Numbered from the stretch's first letter, positions 1-6,271 are shown. The stretch is 7,763 bases of DNA from CAYRFU01 sp964423525 (GCA_964423525.1 CAYRFU010000326.1:1-7763); one strand, 5' to 3'. Numbers and translations are program-made. The notes: generated from the letters alone by a model not told the origin.

Positions 1-936
1 CAGGCCCCCACCCTCAAGCAGCTGGCTCATCGCGCGATGCACGCTCGCGGCTTTCGCACCCATTTCAGTCAGGAAAGCCTGGACCAGTGCGACCAGCCGA
101 TAGAGGACCCCCCCGCCATCCTGAACCTCGAGAATTTACCGTGGCCCTCGATCGGGACGCTTACCGCAACGCCGTCAACGTCTATACACCTGGCTACAAT
201 TTCTTCATGGTGCCAGGTCGACTCACGCGCAACCAGACCAGCCTGGTGGAAGGACGGAGTGCTCGACTCCCGGGGGTTCCCGGTCGTCTACCAGACCATT
301 CCTGAGCCCTACCGTTGGGACCGGATCCGTTCCCTGGCTCAAAGAGAGGGACACACTCTTCCGAAGACGCCCGCCATCAAGCCTCTACGGAGGTTCCTCC
401 GGGAGATGCGAAAAAAAGACGCCGAGGGTTACCCTGACCTCTCTCTTTCGGTGGAGAAGCTACTCGGTCGCCAAAGCTGCGCCGTGAAACCTGCTGGAGC
501 AGAGTTTCCACCAGACTACCGCCTCCACCAGGACGAAAAGGCTCCCTGCTCGGCGAGCGCTCGGCGTTACCTGGATCTTGTCAACCAAAGGCTCGTCAAA
601 GCCGCTTTGGCCGAGGAAGAACCGCCCTATAACCTGACTGAGCTTCAGCAGATCGCGGCCCATTGCAGCCAACGCGAGATGGAAGCCCGCAAAGTCACCC
701 GTCAGGTCGAAAAGTCGGAAGTCGCCCTGAAACTCCGAGACCGGGTCGGCCAGACCTTTCAGGGAGTCGTGACCGGGGCCTCCAAGAAGGGAACCTGGGT
801 CAAAGTTCGTCAGGGCTACGAGGGCAAAGTTGTGTCAGGCTGGCAAGGTCTTGACGTGGGCGACCGAGTCCGAGTCCGCCTCCAAGGTGTCAACGTCGAA
901 AAAGGCTTTATCGACTTCGAAGTCCCTAGAGACTAG
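1..936 (+). pseudogene. RNB-domain exoribonuclease (RNase II/R type) with C-terminal S1 domain, 5'-truncated by the window and internally deleted
   Basis: The frame is open from base 1, so the gene begins left of the window; the ATG at 37 is internal. RNB enzymes are processive 3'-to-5' RNA exonucleases. Recognisable pieces are an N-terminal core segment ending LENLPWPSI, a later core segment (RGFPVVYQTIPEPYRWDRI, then YPDLSLSVEKLLGR), the RRYLDLVNQRLVKAALAEEEPPY block, and a C-terminal S1-like domain from about 740 to 930 (GVVTGASKKGTWVKV, LDVGDRVRVRLQGVNVEKGFIDFEV). Between LPWPSI and SRGFP the family normally has roughly 200 residues, including the Asp cluster that binds catalytic metal. 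Here there are only about 40 codons, and in this frame they do not resemble the family. A piece of the missing core lies in frame 3 (separate entry). The RNB arginine block is also altered, reading APCSASARRY. I infer a non-functional gene, although the frame stays open to the stop. A metagenome assembly error is the main alternative. Confidence 0.75.
150..257 (+). other. Out-of-frame relic of the RNB catalytic core
   Basis: Frame 3 here reads DRDAYRNAVNVYTPG, then NFFMVPGRLTRNQTSLVEG. This matches the RNB-family segment that usually reads like IDxHAxxNxTSVYTxxxxFPMLPxxLSxxxxSLxEG. The flanking family-like sequence is in frame 1 on both sides, ending with PWPSI near 150 and resuming at LDSRGFP near 262. 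The fragment is therefore bounded by two junctions that each shift the frame and together restore it. The missing stretches, judged from the usual family spacing, are about 50 residues before it and 100 or more after it. Confidence 0.7.
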
Positions 937-1525
937 CCAAGCGTTTGAGCACGGGACGCCGGTCTTTTTTACGGAAACGAAGACTAGAGCGAAAGGCCCC
1001 ACCTTCTCGCCGAGTCCGAGTGACAAATCCGGCCACTTGAAGGGGCTCCGGAAAGTCGAGCACCACTGGGAATTTCTTGCCTTCGGGGAGTTTGTCGTTG
1101 GTCAAAAGACAGACGCCTCCGCCGCTCACGTCGACCACCTCCACCGGGGTGCAGGTGCCGTTGACCGTGACTTGGGCTGACAATTTTGGGCGAATCCGCA
1201 CCAGCTCTCGCCGGTCGCCCAGGTTGGAGAAACGGTAGTCTAGGGTTTGATACAGCTCGGCCATCCAGGAACTCCAAAGCTGGCCAGCCGGTCCGTCGAA
1301 GGCGACCCCAAACCGTTCCCCGTCAGCCCAGCACAGGCGAAACGGGAGCGGTTGCTCGCCGGAACGGGTTAGCTTGGGATGGGTTCCTGGGTGGTGGCGG
1401 CAGACCAGGCAGGCCCCTCCCAGGCTCACATCAATAAGGGTGGCGGGCACGGTTTGGCCAGACTCGAGCACCACTTCGATAGGGAAGCGACAGTCCAGTC
1501 GACGGTAGACTCTCTGGTTTCGCAT
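926..1525 (-). CDS. Tandem PilZ-domain protein (putative c-di-GMP receptor)
   Basis: This 199-residue protein carries two PilZ-like units. The first has RLDCR (R9-R13) followed by DVSLGG (D32-S34-G37) and ends near GVAF at 73-76. The second has RELVR (R106-R110) followed by DVSGGG (D132-S134-G137). Both match the RxxxR plus (D/N)xSxxG signature by which PilZ domains bind cyclic di-GMP. No signal peptide, membrane segment or output domain is visible, so it is probably a cytoplasmic adaptor that responds to the second messenger; its target cannot be read from sequence. The ATG at 1525 is preceded by AAAGGGAG on the coding strand, an acceptable though close ribosome binding site. The 3' end overlaps the ribonuclease tail by 11 bases, and the gene is divergent from the GAF gene across about 77 bases. 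The family call is secure; ligand binding by both units is inferred. Confidence 0.88.
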   Translation of the reverse strand: MRNQRVYRRLDCRFPIEVVLESGQTVPATLIDVSLGGACLVCRHHPGTHPKLTRSGEQPLPFRLCWADGERFGVAFDGPAGQLWSSWMAELYQTLDYRFSNLGDRRELVRIRPKLSAQVTVNGTCTPVEVVDVSGGGVCLLTNDKLPEGKKFPVVLDFPEPLQVAGFVTRTRREGGAFRSSLRFRKKDRRPVLKRLASL

Positions 1526-1602
1526 AGGCTCCCTTTTCGCTCTGAATTTTCTTCAACCTGCCGCTGGAGGCTTCGCTGGCTTGGTCCTCGAACGCCGCCA
1601 GC

Positions 1603-2091
1603 GTGAGGGATTGGAAGAAGTTGTTGGAGTCTGGGTTGATGTTTGCTCGCAGCACCATCAAAGCCGAGAGGGCTCTGGCGGTCTACGAAGGCAAAGGGGT
1701 CGCCTACGGGTTTAATCCCGACTCTCTTTGGAACGTCGGCGAGGTCAGTCACACTCTGCTCAAGACTTTGTTGGCCGAGAAGCAGCCGTTAGTCATGATG
1801 GATGCGCTCGAAGACGATCGCCTTCGCCAGCAAATGAGTGCCATCTTGATGGCCGCTCGTTCCATTCTGTTCTTGCCGTTAGCCAACCCGGCGGGTCATT
1901 TCGCCGGGTTTCTCTACCTCGATTGCAGCACGGAGAAGGGGACCTTCCGGCCAGCTGACCTGGCTCAGGCTAGAGCCTTTGTCGATCGGCAGTTCTTGCC
2001 TCAACTTCACCAGGCCGCTCCAGAGGCCGCTAGCCCTCCCCTCGATTGGGCTCGTTTGCTCAACCTGCAGTGGTTGGTCGACCAGTCCTGA
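1603..2091 (+). CDS. Single GAF-domain protein, first gene of a coupled pair
   Basis: This 162-residue protein resembles a stand-alone GAF domain, a small-ligand or signal-sensing fold. The clearest segment is SILFLPLANPAGHFAGFLYLDCS (about 88-109) with FRPADLAQARAFVDR after it, the usual C-terminal strand and helix of GAF domains. An upstream stretch with KQPLVMMDALEDDRL (60-74) fits the loop where many GAF proteins read LVVxDAxxDxR. No kinase, HTH or cyclase domain is attached. The chosen start is GTG 1603 with no good ribosome binding site. The in-frame ATG at 1639 has GGAG about 10 bases before it and is a real alternative; the frame is open back to a stop at 1543. The stop TGA overlaps the next ATG by one base (TGATG), so it should be translated together with the acyl-CoA synthetase. 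A role in sensing lipid or redox state is conceivable but not shown. Confidence 0.72.
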   Translation: MRDWKKLLESGLMFARSTIKAERALAVYEGKGVAYGFNPDSLWNVGEVSHTLLKTLLAEKQPLVMMDALEDDRLRQQMSAILMAARSILFLPLANPAGHFAGFLYLDCSTEKGTFRPADLAQARAFVDRQFLPQLHQAAPEAASPPLDWARLLNLQWLVDQS

Positions 2092-3662
2092 TGAGAGTTC
2101 CTCTCCTGGTCAACGACTTTCTGGAACGAGCCGTCCGTCTTTACGCTGAGCGGGAGGCGGTGGTGGACGGCCAACATCGCTCCTCCTACGCCCAGTTTGG
2201 GGCTCGTTGTTACCAACTGGCCAACGCCCTGGCGGGAGCGGGGGTGGGAATGGGAGACCGGGTTGGGATCGTGAGCCCTAACACCCACTACTTCCTGGAG
2301 TCGTTTTTCGCTACCGCCGCCCTGGGAGCAATCTTGGTGCCACTCAATTATCGCCTGGTGGCCGAAGACTTCGCCTACTGCTTAAGTCACGCCGGGGCCA
2401 GAATCGTGCTGGCCGACTTCGAGTTGACCCAAGCTCTCGATTCGGTGCGCTCAAAACTTAACCAGGTCGACCTGTGGGTGGCTACCGGACCCGGCCGGGA
2501 AGGATGGGAGGTTTGGGATGACTGGGTTGCCCCTTTCCCCACCACGAAGCCCCCTCTCCTCGACCTCGACGAAGACGATCTCGTCAGCATCAACTACACC
2601 TCGGGCACGACCGCTCGCCCTAAAGGGGTGATGCTCACCCATCGAAACTTCTACACCAACGCATACAACTTCATCGCTCATTTCGGAATCACCCACCACG
2701 ACGCCGAGTTGTGGACCTTGCCGATGTTTCACTGCAACGGTTGGGGAGGGGTCTATGCTATCACGGCTATGGGGGCCAAGCACGTGATTATCCGTCGTCC
2801 TGACCCGGAGTCGATTCTGGAGGCGGTGGCCTGCCAACAGGTCACCTTTGCCTGCATGGCGCCGGTGGTGTTGGCCCGTCTTCTCGATTATCCTGAGCGA
2901 ACTCGTTTTGACCTCACAACTCGCCCTCGGGTAGCCTGTGCCGGCGCGGCTCCAGCCGTGGCCCACGTCAGACGCCTGGAGGAGGAGATGGGCTGGACGT
3001 TCATGCAGCTCTATGGTTTGACCGAGACCTCGCCCATCCTGACCGTGGCCGAGGTGAAGCCTCACCTCGATAGTCAGGGCGAGCGCTGTTACCAACTCAA
3101 AGCTCGGGCCGGTCATCCTGCTCTGGGAGTGGACCTCCGAGTGGTCGACTCAGCCGGTGAGGACGTTCCCGCCAACGACACCGCTATTGGAGAGGTGGCG
3201 GCCCGAGGCAACATGGTTTTCAAAGGCTATTGGAACCAGCCTGAGGAGACGGCCAAAGTGGTGCGCGACGGGTATTTCTTCACGGGCGATATGGCCACCG
3301 TTTCGGCCGATGGCTCCATCAATATCGTGGATCGCTCCAAAGACGTGATTATTTCAGGAGGGGAGAACATTTCTTCTCTCGAGATCGAGGACGTTCTCTA
3401 CCGTCATCCGGCCGTTCAAGAGGTGGCCGTTATCGGGGTTCCTGACGAGCAGTGGGGAGAGACTCCCTTAGCTCTAGTGGTCTATCGGGAAGGGCATCAA
3501 GAGGATGATCTGAGAGCCTTTTGTCTGGAGCAGATGGCTCACTTCAAAGTGCCCTCCCGCTTCTTGCCGGTGTCGGAGCTCCCTCGTACGGCCACCGGCA
3601 AACTCAAGAAGTACGAGCTTCGGGAGCCGTATTGGCAGGGTGAGACCCGGCGAGTCCATTGA
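2091..3662 (+). CDS. AMP-forming acyl-CoA synthetase (fatty-acid CoA ligase family)
   Basis: This 523-residue protein activates a carboxylic acid with ATP to an acyl-adenylate and transfers it to coenzyme A. Motifs of the adenylate-forming (ANL) superfamily run in order: the phosphate loop YTSGTTARPKGV (169-180), PMFHCNGW (211-218), the adenine-binding YGLTETSP (308-315), YFFTGD (395-400), the hinge region DRSKDVIISGGENIS (414-428) and ATGK with the presumed catalytic lysine K504. Length is normal for a medium- or long-chain acyl-CoA ligase; the acid cannot be deduced from sequence. ATG 2091 was chosen over an upstream TTG at 2046 because homologues begin with a very similar MxVPLxxxDFLxRAV stretch and because it overlaps the GAF stop codon. 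No membrane segment is seen, so it is likely cytosolic or peripheral. One variation stands out: the phosphate loop has Ala174, where Gly is usual. It converges on the small gene downstream with 14 bases between them. Confidence 0.93.
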   Translation: MRVPLLVNDFLERAVRLYAEREAVVDGQHRSSYAQFGARCYQLANALAGAGVGMGDRVGIVSPNTHYFLESFFATAALGAILVPLNYRLVAEDFAYCLSHAGARIVLADFELTQALDSVRSKLNQVDLWVATGPGREGWEVWDDWVAPFPTTKPPLLDLDEDDLVSINYTSGTTARPKGVMLTHRNFYTNAYNFIAHFGITHHDAELWTLPMFHCNGWGGVYAITAMGAKHVIIRRPDPESILEAVACQQVTFACMAPVVLARLLDYPERTRFDLTTRPRVACAGAAPAVAHVRRLEEEMGWTFMQLYGLTETSPILTVAEVKPHLDSQGERCYQLKARAGHPALGVDLRVVDSAGEDVPANDTAIGEVAARGNMVFKGYWNQPEETAKVVRDGYFFTGDMATVSADGSINIVDRSKDVIISGGENISSLEIEDVLYRHPAVQEVAVIGVPDEQWGETPLALVVYREGHQEDDLRAFCLEQMAHFKVPSRFLPVSELPRTATGKLKKYELREPYWQGETRRVH

Positions 3663-3676
3663 GTCGGCCAGCTCTC

Positions 3677-3862
3677 CTAATTTCGATGATAAGCTCGGAA
3701 CTGCCGCATCAGGGCTTTGCCCAGGGCCAGGCTGTCCTGGGCGTCGAGGCCGGCTGCCGCGCTCTGGCCTTCAGGCTGGGAGAGCCAGCGGGAAAAAGAC
3801 TTCAGGAACTCCAGGGTTTCCTGAGGGTTGATCGAGGATTGAGGGGTGTCGTCGCGTTTCAT
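3677..3862 (-). CDS. Small 61-residue protein of unknown function
   Basis: I do not recognise this protein. It starts MKRDDTPQSSINPQETLEFL, continues with FSRWLSQPEG and QDSLALGKALMRQFRAYHRN, and looks like a short soluble protein of two amphipathic helices. Its codons end mostly in C or G, like the secure genes nearby, whereas the opposing frame yields a less protein-like sequence. That asymmetry is the main reason to call it real. The ATG at 3862 has only a weak Shine-Dalgarno-like AGAGTG upstream. It is convergent with the acyl-CoA synthetase and divergent from the putative metallopeptidase, so it may share a control region with the latter. No signal peptide, cysteine pair or DNA-binding motif is visible. 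Confidence 0.6.
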   Translation of the reverse strand: MKRDDTPQSSINPQETLEFLKSFSRWLSQPEGQSAAAGLDAQDSLALGKALMRQFRAYHRN

Positions 3863-3863
3863 A

Positions 3864-3878
3864 GTGTCACTCTAACAC
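3864..3878. promoter_or_regulatory. Imperfect GTGTCA/TAACAC dyad next to the small gene's start
   Basis: A 15-base dyad, GTGTCA-CTC-TAACAC, pairs in five of six positions and sits immediately upstream of the ATG at 3862, in the intergenic space of a divergent pair. The position would suit an autoregulatory operator, but so short a dyad can occur by chance. Confidence 0.2.
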
Positions 3879-3916
3879 AAACCTTATCTCGATGCACGAT
3901 CTTTTTCGTTAAAAGC

Positions 3917-4831
3917 TTGTTTCCAGCGTGGCCAGGGAGCACGCGCCTGCATTGGGTTTCAAGAATCCTTGAGACGAAACTGCTAGGCTGGGCAGGTAAG
4001 AGAGTTCGGTTTAGCCAGAGCACCCACGACGACCGTTTGTATGCGGTGACCGACCCTCGCTTCAAGCTCGTCGATGTCGAGGTCAAGGCCGACGGTGACC
4101 CCCAAGCCGAGAAGGCCGTCGTTCACGAATTGGTTCACGTTTATTCCAAAGTCAAGTTTCAAGAAGAGAACGGGTTTCTGACCCGCCTTTTGACACCGGA
4201 ACACGAACAGGACGCCACCCGCCATGACCCAGTTCTAAGCGATCTTCACGACCGCTACACCGAGCGAACCTTACCGGCTCTGGGACAAGATATCGTGGAC
4301 CGCCACCCCGGGCAAAGCGAAGGAAAAATCTGGCGGGCTGGACACAACTTCAAGTTCCGAGTCGAGGACGACGTCCTCAAGCTACGCCACACCACACCGG
4401 CTTTGTTTCGAGCACTCTCGAGCCCCGCAGGGGTGTCTCTCAAGAAGGGGCTCCTTGCTTTGGCCGGCGGGGCTTTCGTGGCGGGGGCCGTGGCCAGTGG
4501 CGGGGCTTTAGTGGCCGCCGGAGTCTTGAGTCTTCCCCTGTTCACTTTCGGAGTTCAGCATATGCGCTCGGTCGGCAACGAACGGAGGATGGCTGGATTC
4601 GAGTCTGACCAGGTCAAAGTTCAGGGGGGCACCTATGAGATCCAACTGAATCAGAAGCTGACGCCACAACAGCAGATGACCAGTGCCTATGCCACTCTCC
4701 AGCATCAGCCTGAGGAATATCACGCCGAGTCTATGACGGACTATCTCATGGTAGAAAAACGCCCCGGCCTCAAAGAGCGCGACCAGGAGATGCACGACTA
4801 CTGTCGCAGCTGGAACATCGCCTCGGTTTAG
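3917..4831 (+). CDS. Putative HExxH zinc metallopeptidase with internal hydrophobic hairpin; start uncertain
   Basis: With the TTG at 3917 as start this is 304 residues. AVVHELVHVY holds a textbook zincin motif: H70 and H74 as zinc ligands and E71 as general base. A Gly/Ala-rich hydrophobic stretch at about 178-213 (LLALAGGAFVAGAVASGGAL, then VAAGVLSLPLFTFGV) is long enough for a membrane hairpin. The third zinc ligand could be E271 in YHAESMTDYL, comparable to the AEA-type Glu motif of anthrax lethal-factor-like zincins, or E222 in NERRMA, placed after the hairpin as in M48 peptidases such as HtpX. No signal peptide is seen. The start is unresolved: no in-frame ATG exists between 3863 and the HELVH motif. 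Coding-like sequence seems to begin near 4004, and TTG 4037 and GTG 4046 are alternatives. The frame remains open back to 3659, but that extension would overlap the reverse-strand small gene. I recognise the zincin signature, not a named family. Confidence 0.62.
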   Translation: MFPAWPGSTRLHWVSRILETKLLGWAGKRVRFSQSTHDDRLYAVTDPRFKLVDVEVKADGDPQAEKAVVHELVHVYSKVKFQEENGFLTRLLTPEHEQDATRHDPVLSDLHDRYTERTLPALGQDIVDRHPGQSEGKIWRAGHNFKFRVEDDVLKLRHTTPALFRALSSPAGVSLKKGLLALAGGAFVAGAVASGGALVAAGVLSLPLFTFGVQHMRSVGNERRMAGFESDQVKVQGGTYEIQLNQKLTPQQQMTSAYATLQHQPEEYHAESMTDYLMVEKRPGLKERDQEMHDYCRSWNIASV

Positions 4832-4858
4832 GGAGAGCGACCGAGCCGCCCTCCCTAA
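4822..4858. terminator. Inverted repeat between convergent genes, with an overlapping alternative stem
   Basis: TTAGGGAG (4828-4835) and CTCCCTAA (4851-4858) form a perfect 8-bp inverted repeat with a 15-base loop. It includes the metallopeptidase stop codon and lies 7 bases before the metY stop on the other strand, so it could end transcription in both directions. There is no T-tract on either side, which weakens the case for intrinsic termination. A second stem, CTCGGT (4822-4827) with ACCGAG (4840-4845), interleaves with it, so the two are mutually exclusive as simple hairpins or could form a pseudoknot. Confidence 0.45.
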
Positions 4859-4865
4859 CTAACCC

Positions 4866-6134
4866 TTAGGACCCGAGAGCCTGATCCAGGTCGGCCAGGA
4901 TGTCATCGATGTGCTCGATGCCGACACACAGGCGGATCATATCCGGCGTGACTTTGGCGGTGGCGAGCTCCTGTTCCGACAGTTGCCGGTGGGTGGTGGA
5001 AGCGGGGTGAGCGGCTAACGAGCGTACGTCGCCGATATTCACTAAGCGAGTGAAAAGCTTGAGTTTGTCGTAAAAACGAACCCCAGCTTCGAAACCACCT
5101 TTGATCCCGAAAGTCAGCAGGGCTGAAGGTTTGCCCCCGCAGTATTTTTTGGCAAGCTCATAGTAAGGCGAATCGGGTAGGCCGGCGTAACTGACCCACG
5201 AGACTTTAGGGTGGTCTTGGAGGTGCTTGGCCACCGCCAGGGCGTTGTCGCAGTGGCGGTCCATCCGGAGGGGGAGCGTGGCCAGGCCTTGGAGGAGTAG
5301 AAAGGCATTCATCGGTGACAGCGCCGAACCGGTGTTGCGAAGAGGGACGGTGCGAGCTCGGGCTATGTAGGCGGCCGGACCCATAGCCTCGTTATAGACC
5401 ACCCCGTGATAGGCCGGCTCGGGTTGGTTGAGAACCGGAAAACGGTCGGCCTGCTGTGGCCAGGGAAACTTGCCTGAGTCGACCAGCATCCCGCCCAGGG
5501 AATGACCGTGCCCCCCGATATACTTGGTCAAAGAGTGAACCACAATATCGACGCCCCAGTCGATGGGACGAGTCAGATAAGGCGTGGCCACCGTGTTGTC
5601 TACAATGGTGGGCACTCCGTGACTCTTGGCCATAGCCGCGATCGCCTCCAGGTCGGGGATGTTGCCAGCCGGATTGCCGATCGATTCGCAGAAAACGGCA
5701 CTGGTTTTTGGGTCGATCAGCTTCTCGAGACTCTCGGGAGAGTCGTCTTCGGCCAATCGAACCTCGATGCCGAGGGCTGGGAGCATATGCACAAAGAGAG
5801 TGTAGGTTCCCCCGTAAAGAAGGGGAACGGAAACGATGTTGTTACCCTTCTGAGCGATAGTCAAGATGGAGTAGTTGACAGCCGCCGAGCCGGCTGACAG
5901 GGCCAGGCCCGCCAGACCCCCTTCCATCTCGGCCACGCGCTTTTCTAGCACGTCGCAAGTCGGGTTCATGATGCGAGAGTAAATATTTCCCGGCACGGCT
6001 AGATTGAAAAGGTCGGCACCGTGTTGGGCGTTTTCAAATTCGTAGGCCACCGTCTGATAGATCGGGACCGCGACAGCTTTGGTGGTTGGATCGATTTCGT
6101 AGCCGGCGTGGACGGCTTGTGTTTCGGGTTTCAT
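4866..6134 (-). CDS. metY: O-acetylhomoserine sulfhydrylase (PLP-dependent, Cys/Met metabolism family)
   Basis: This 422-residue enzyme makes homocysteine from O-acetylhomoserine and sulfide in direct-sulfurylation methionine synthesis, in the cytosol. It opens with the typical METxxVHAGY-like segment (here KPETQAVHAGYEIDP). Other family landmarks are YSRIMNPT (52-59), SAGSAA (80-85), the loop PLLYGGTY (104-111), VDNTVATPYL (178-187) with D179 expected to contact the PLP ring nitrogen, and SLTKYIGGHG (201-210), where K204 is the Schiff-base lysine. The C-terminal SLAAHPASTTH (372-382) and RLCVGIEH (401-408) are also classic. Length is normal. ATG 6134 is supported by the N-terminal match, although no clear ribosome binding site precedes it. 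I saw no SAM riboswitch in the short leader. It converges on the metallopeptidase and diverges from the coiled-coil gene. A related gamma-synthase is less likely given the length and the KYIGGHG context. Confidence 0.93.
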   Translation of the reverse strand: MKPETQAVHAGYEIDPTTKAVAVPIYQTVAYEFENAQHGADLFNLAVPGNIYSRIMNPTCDVLEKRVAEMEGGLAGLALSAGSAAVNYSILTIAQKGNNIVSVPLLYGGTYTLFVHMLPALGIEVRLAEDDSPESLEKLIDPKTSAVFCESIGNPAGNIPDLEAIAAMAKSHGVPTIVDNTVATPYLTRPIDWGVDIVVHSLTKYIGGHGHSLGGMLVDSGKFPWPQQADRFPVLNQPEPAYHGVVYNEAMGPAAYIARARTVPLRNTGSALSPMNAFLLLQGLATLPLRMDRHCDNALAVAKHLQDHPKVSWVSYAGLPDSPYYELAKKYCGGKPSALLTFGIKGGFEAGVRFYDKLKLFTRLVNIGDVRSLAAHPASTTHRQLSEQELATAKVTPDMIRLCVGIEHIDDILADLDQALGS

Positions 6135-6143
6135 AAGAGGGCG

Positions 6144-6188
6144 TTGCGAGGCCAGAGGCGACAGACCTGCTTGCGAAGATTTTGCGAA
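6144..6188. repeat. Three direct TTGCGA copies upstream of metY
   Basis: TTGCGA occurs at 6144-6149, 6171-6176 and 6182-6187; the last two extend to TTGCGAA and are 11 bases apart, about one helical turn. All three lie on the same strand within the metY leader and next to its candidate -10, a plausible place for a regulator. The regulator is unknown and the copies may be fortuitous. Confidence 0.3.
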
Positions 6189-6217
6189 AAGTTACAGACT
6201 TGTTGAAAAAATGTTAA
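6189..6217 (-). promoter_or_regulatory. Candidate metY promoter
   Basis: On the reverse strand TTAACA (6217-6212, five of six matches to TTGACA) is followed after 17 bases by TAACTT (6194-6189), which keeps the three most conserved -10 positions. It would give a leader of roughly 50 bases. The -35 lies inside the 8-base palindrome TGTTAACA (6212-6219). Confidence 0.4.
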
Positions 6218-6226
6218 CAGGGGAAA

Positions 6227-6238
6227 CCCAAGCTTGGG
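6227..6238. repeat. Perfect 12-base palindrome CCCAAGCTTGGG
   Basis: This self-complementary site lies between the two divergent promoters of metY and the coiled-coil gene, 8 bases from the TGTTAACA palindrome. A dimeric regulator serving one or both genes could bind here; nothing identifies it. Confidence 0.35.
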
Positions 6239-6241
6239 AGC

Positions 6242-6271
6242 GTTACGAGGAGGCTTCTCTTTTGCTATAAT
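6242..6271 (+). promoter_or_regulatory. Extended -10 promoter of the coiled-coil gene, possibly leaderless
   Basis: TGCTATAAT (6263-6271) is a perfect -10 hexamer with the upstream TGn extension. The best -35 at an 18-base spacer is the weak GTTACG (6242-6247), as expected for an extended -10 promoter. Only six bases separate TATAAT from the ATG at 6278, so transcription should begin at or next to the start codon. AGGAGG occurs at 6248-6253, but it would lie upstream of the transcript start and is too far from the ATG to act. Confidence 0.6.

Noticed and set aside
410..417. Run of seven A's in the ribonuclease as a possible frameshift site
   Set aside because: Family-like sequence continues in frame 1 on both sides of the run (LREMRKKDAEGYPDLSL), so no frame change occurs here.
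830..1180. Forward-strand open frame opposite the PilZ gene
   Set aside because: It lies on the antisense of clear PilZ motifs, starts inside the ribonuclease S1 domain and has no recognisable protein features.
1426..1752. Reverse-strand open frame spanning the PilZ/GAF divergent region
   Set aside because: It crosses the starts of two supported genes and resembles no protein; it is a shadow frame of GC-rich coding DNA.
2451..3116. 221-codon reverse-strand open frame within the acyl-CoA synthetase
   Set aside because: It is fully antisense to conserved ANL motifs, so its length follows from GC-rich codon structure.
3659..3916. Upstream extension of the metallopeptidase frame to TTG 3659
   Set aside because: It would lie antisense to the 61-residue gene, which has better codon bias, and the extension itself is not protein-like.
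5502..5897. 131-codon forward frame within metY
   Set aside because: It is antisense to the PLP-binding region of a complete, conserved enzyme.
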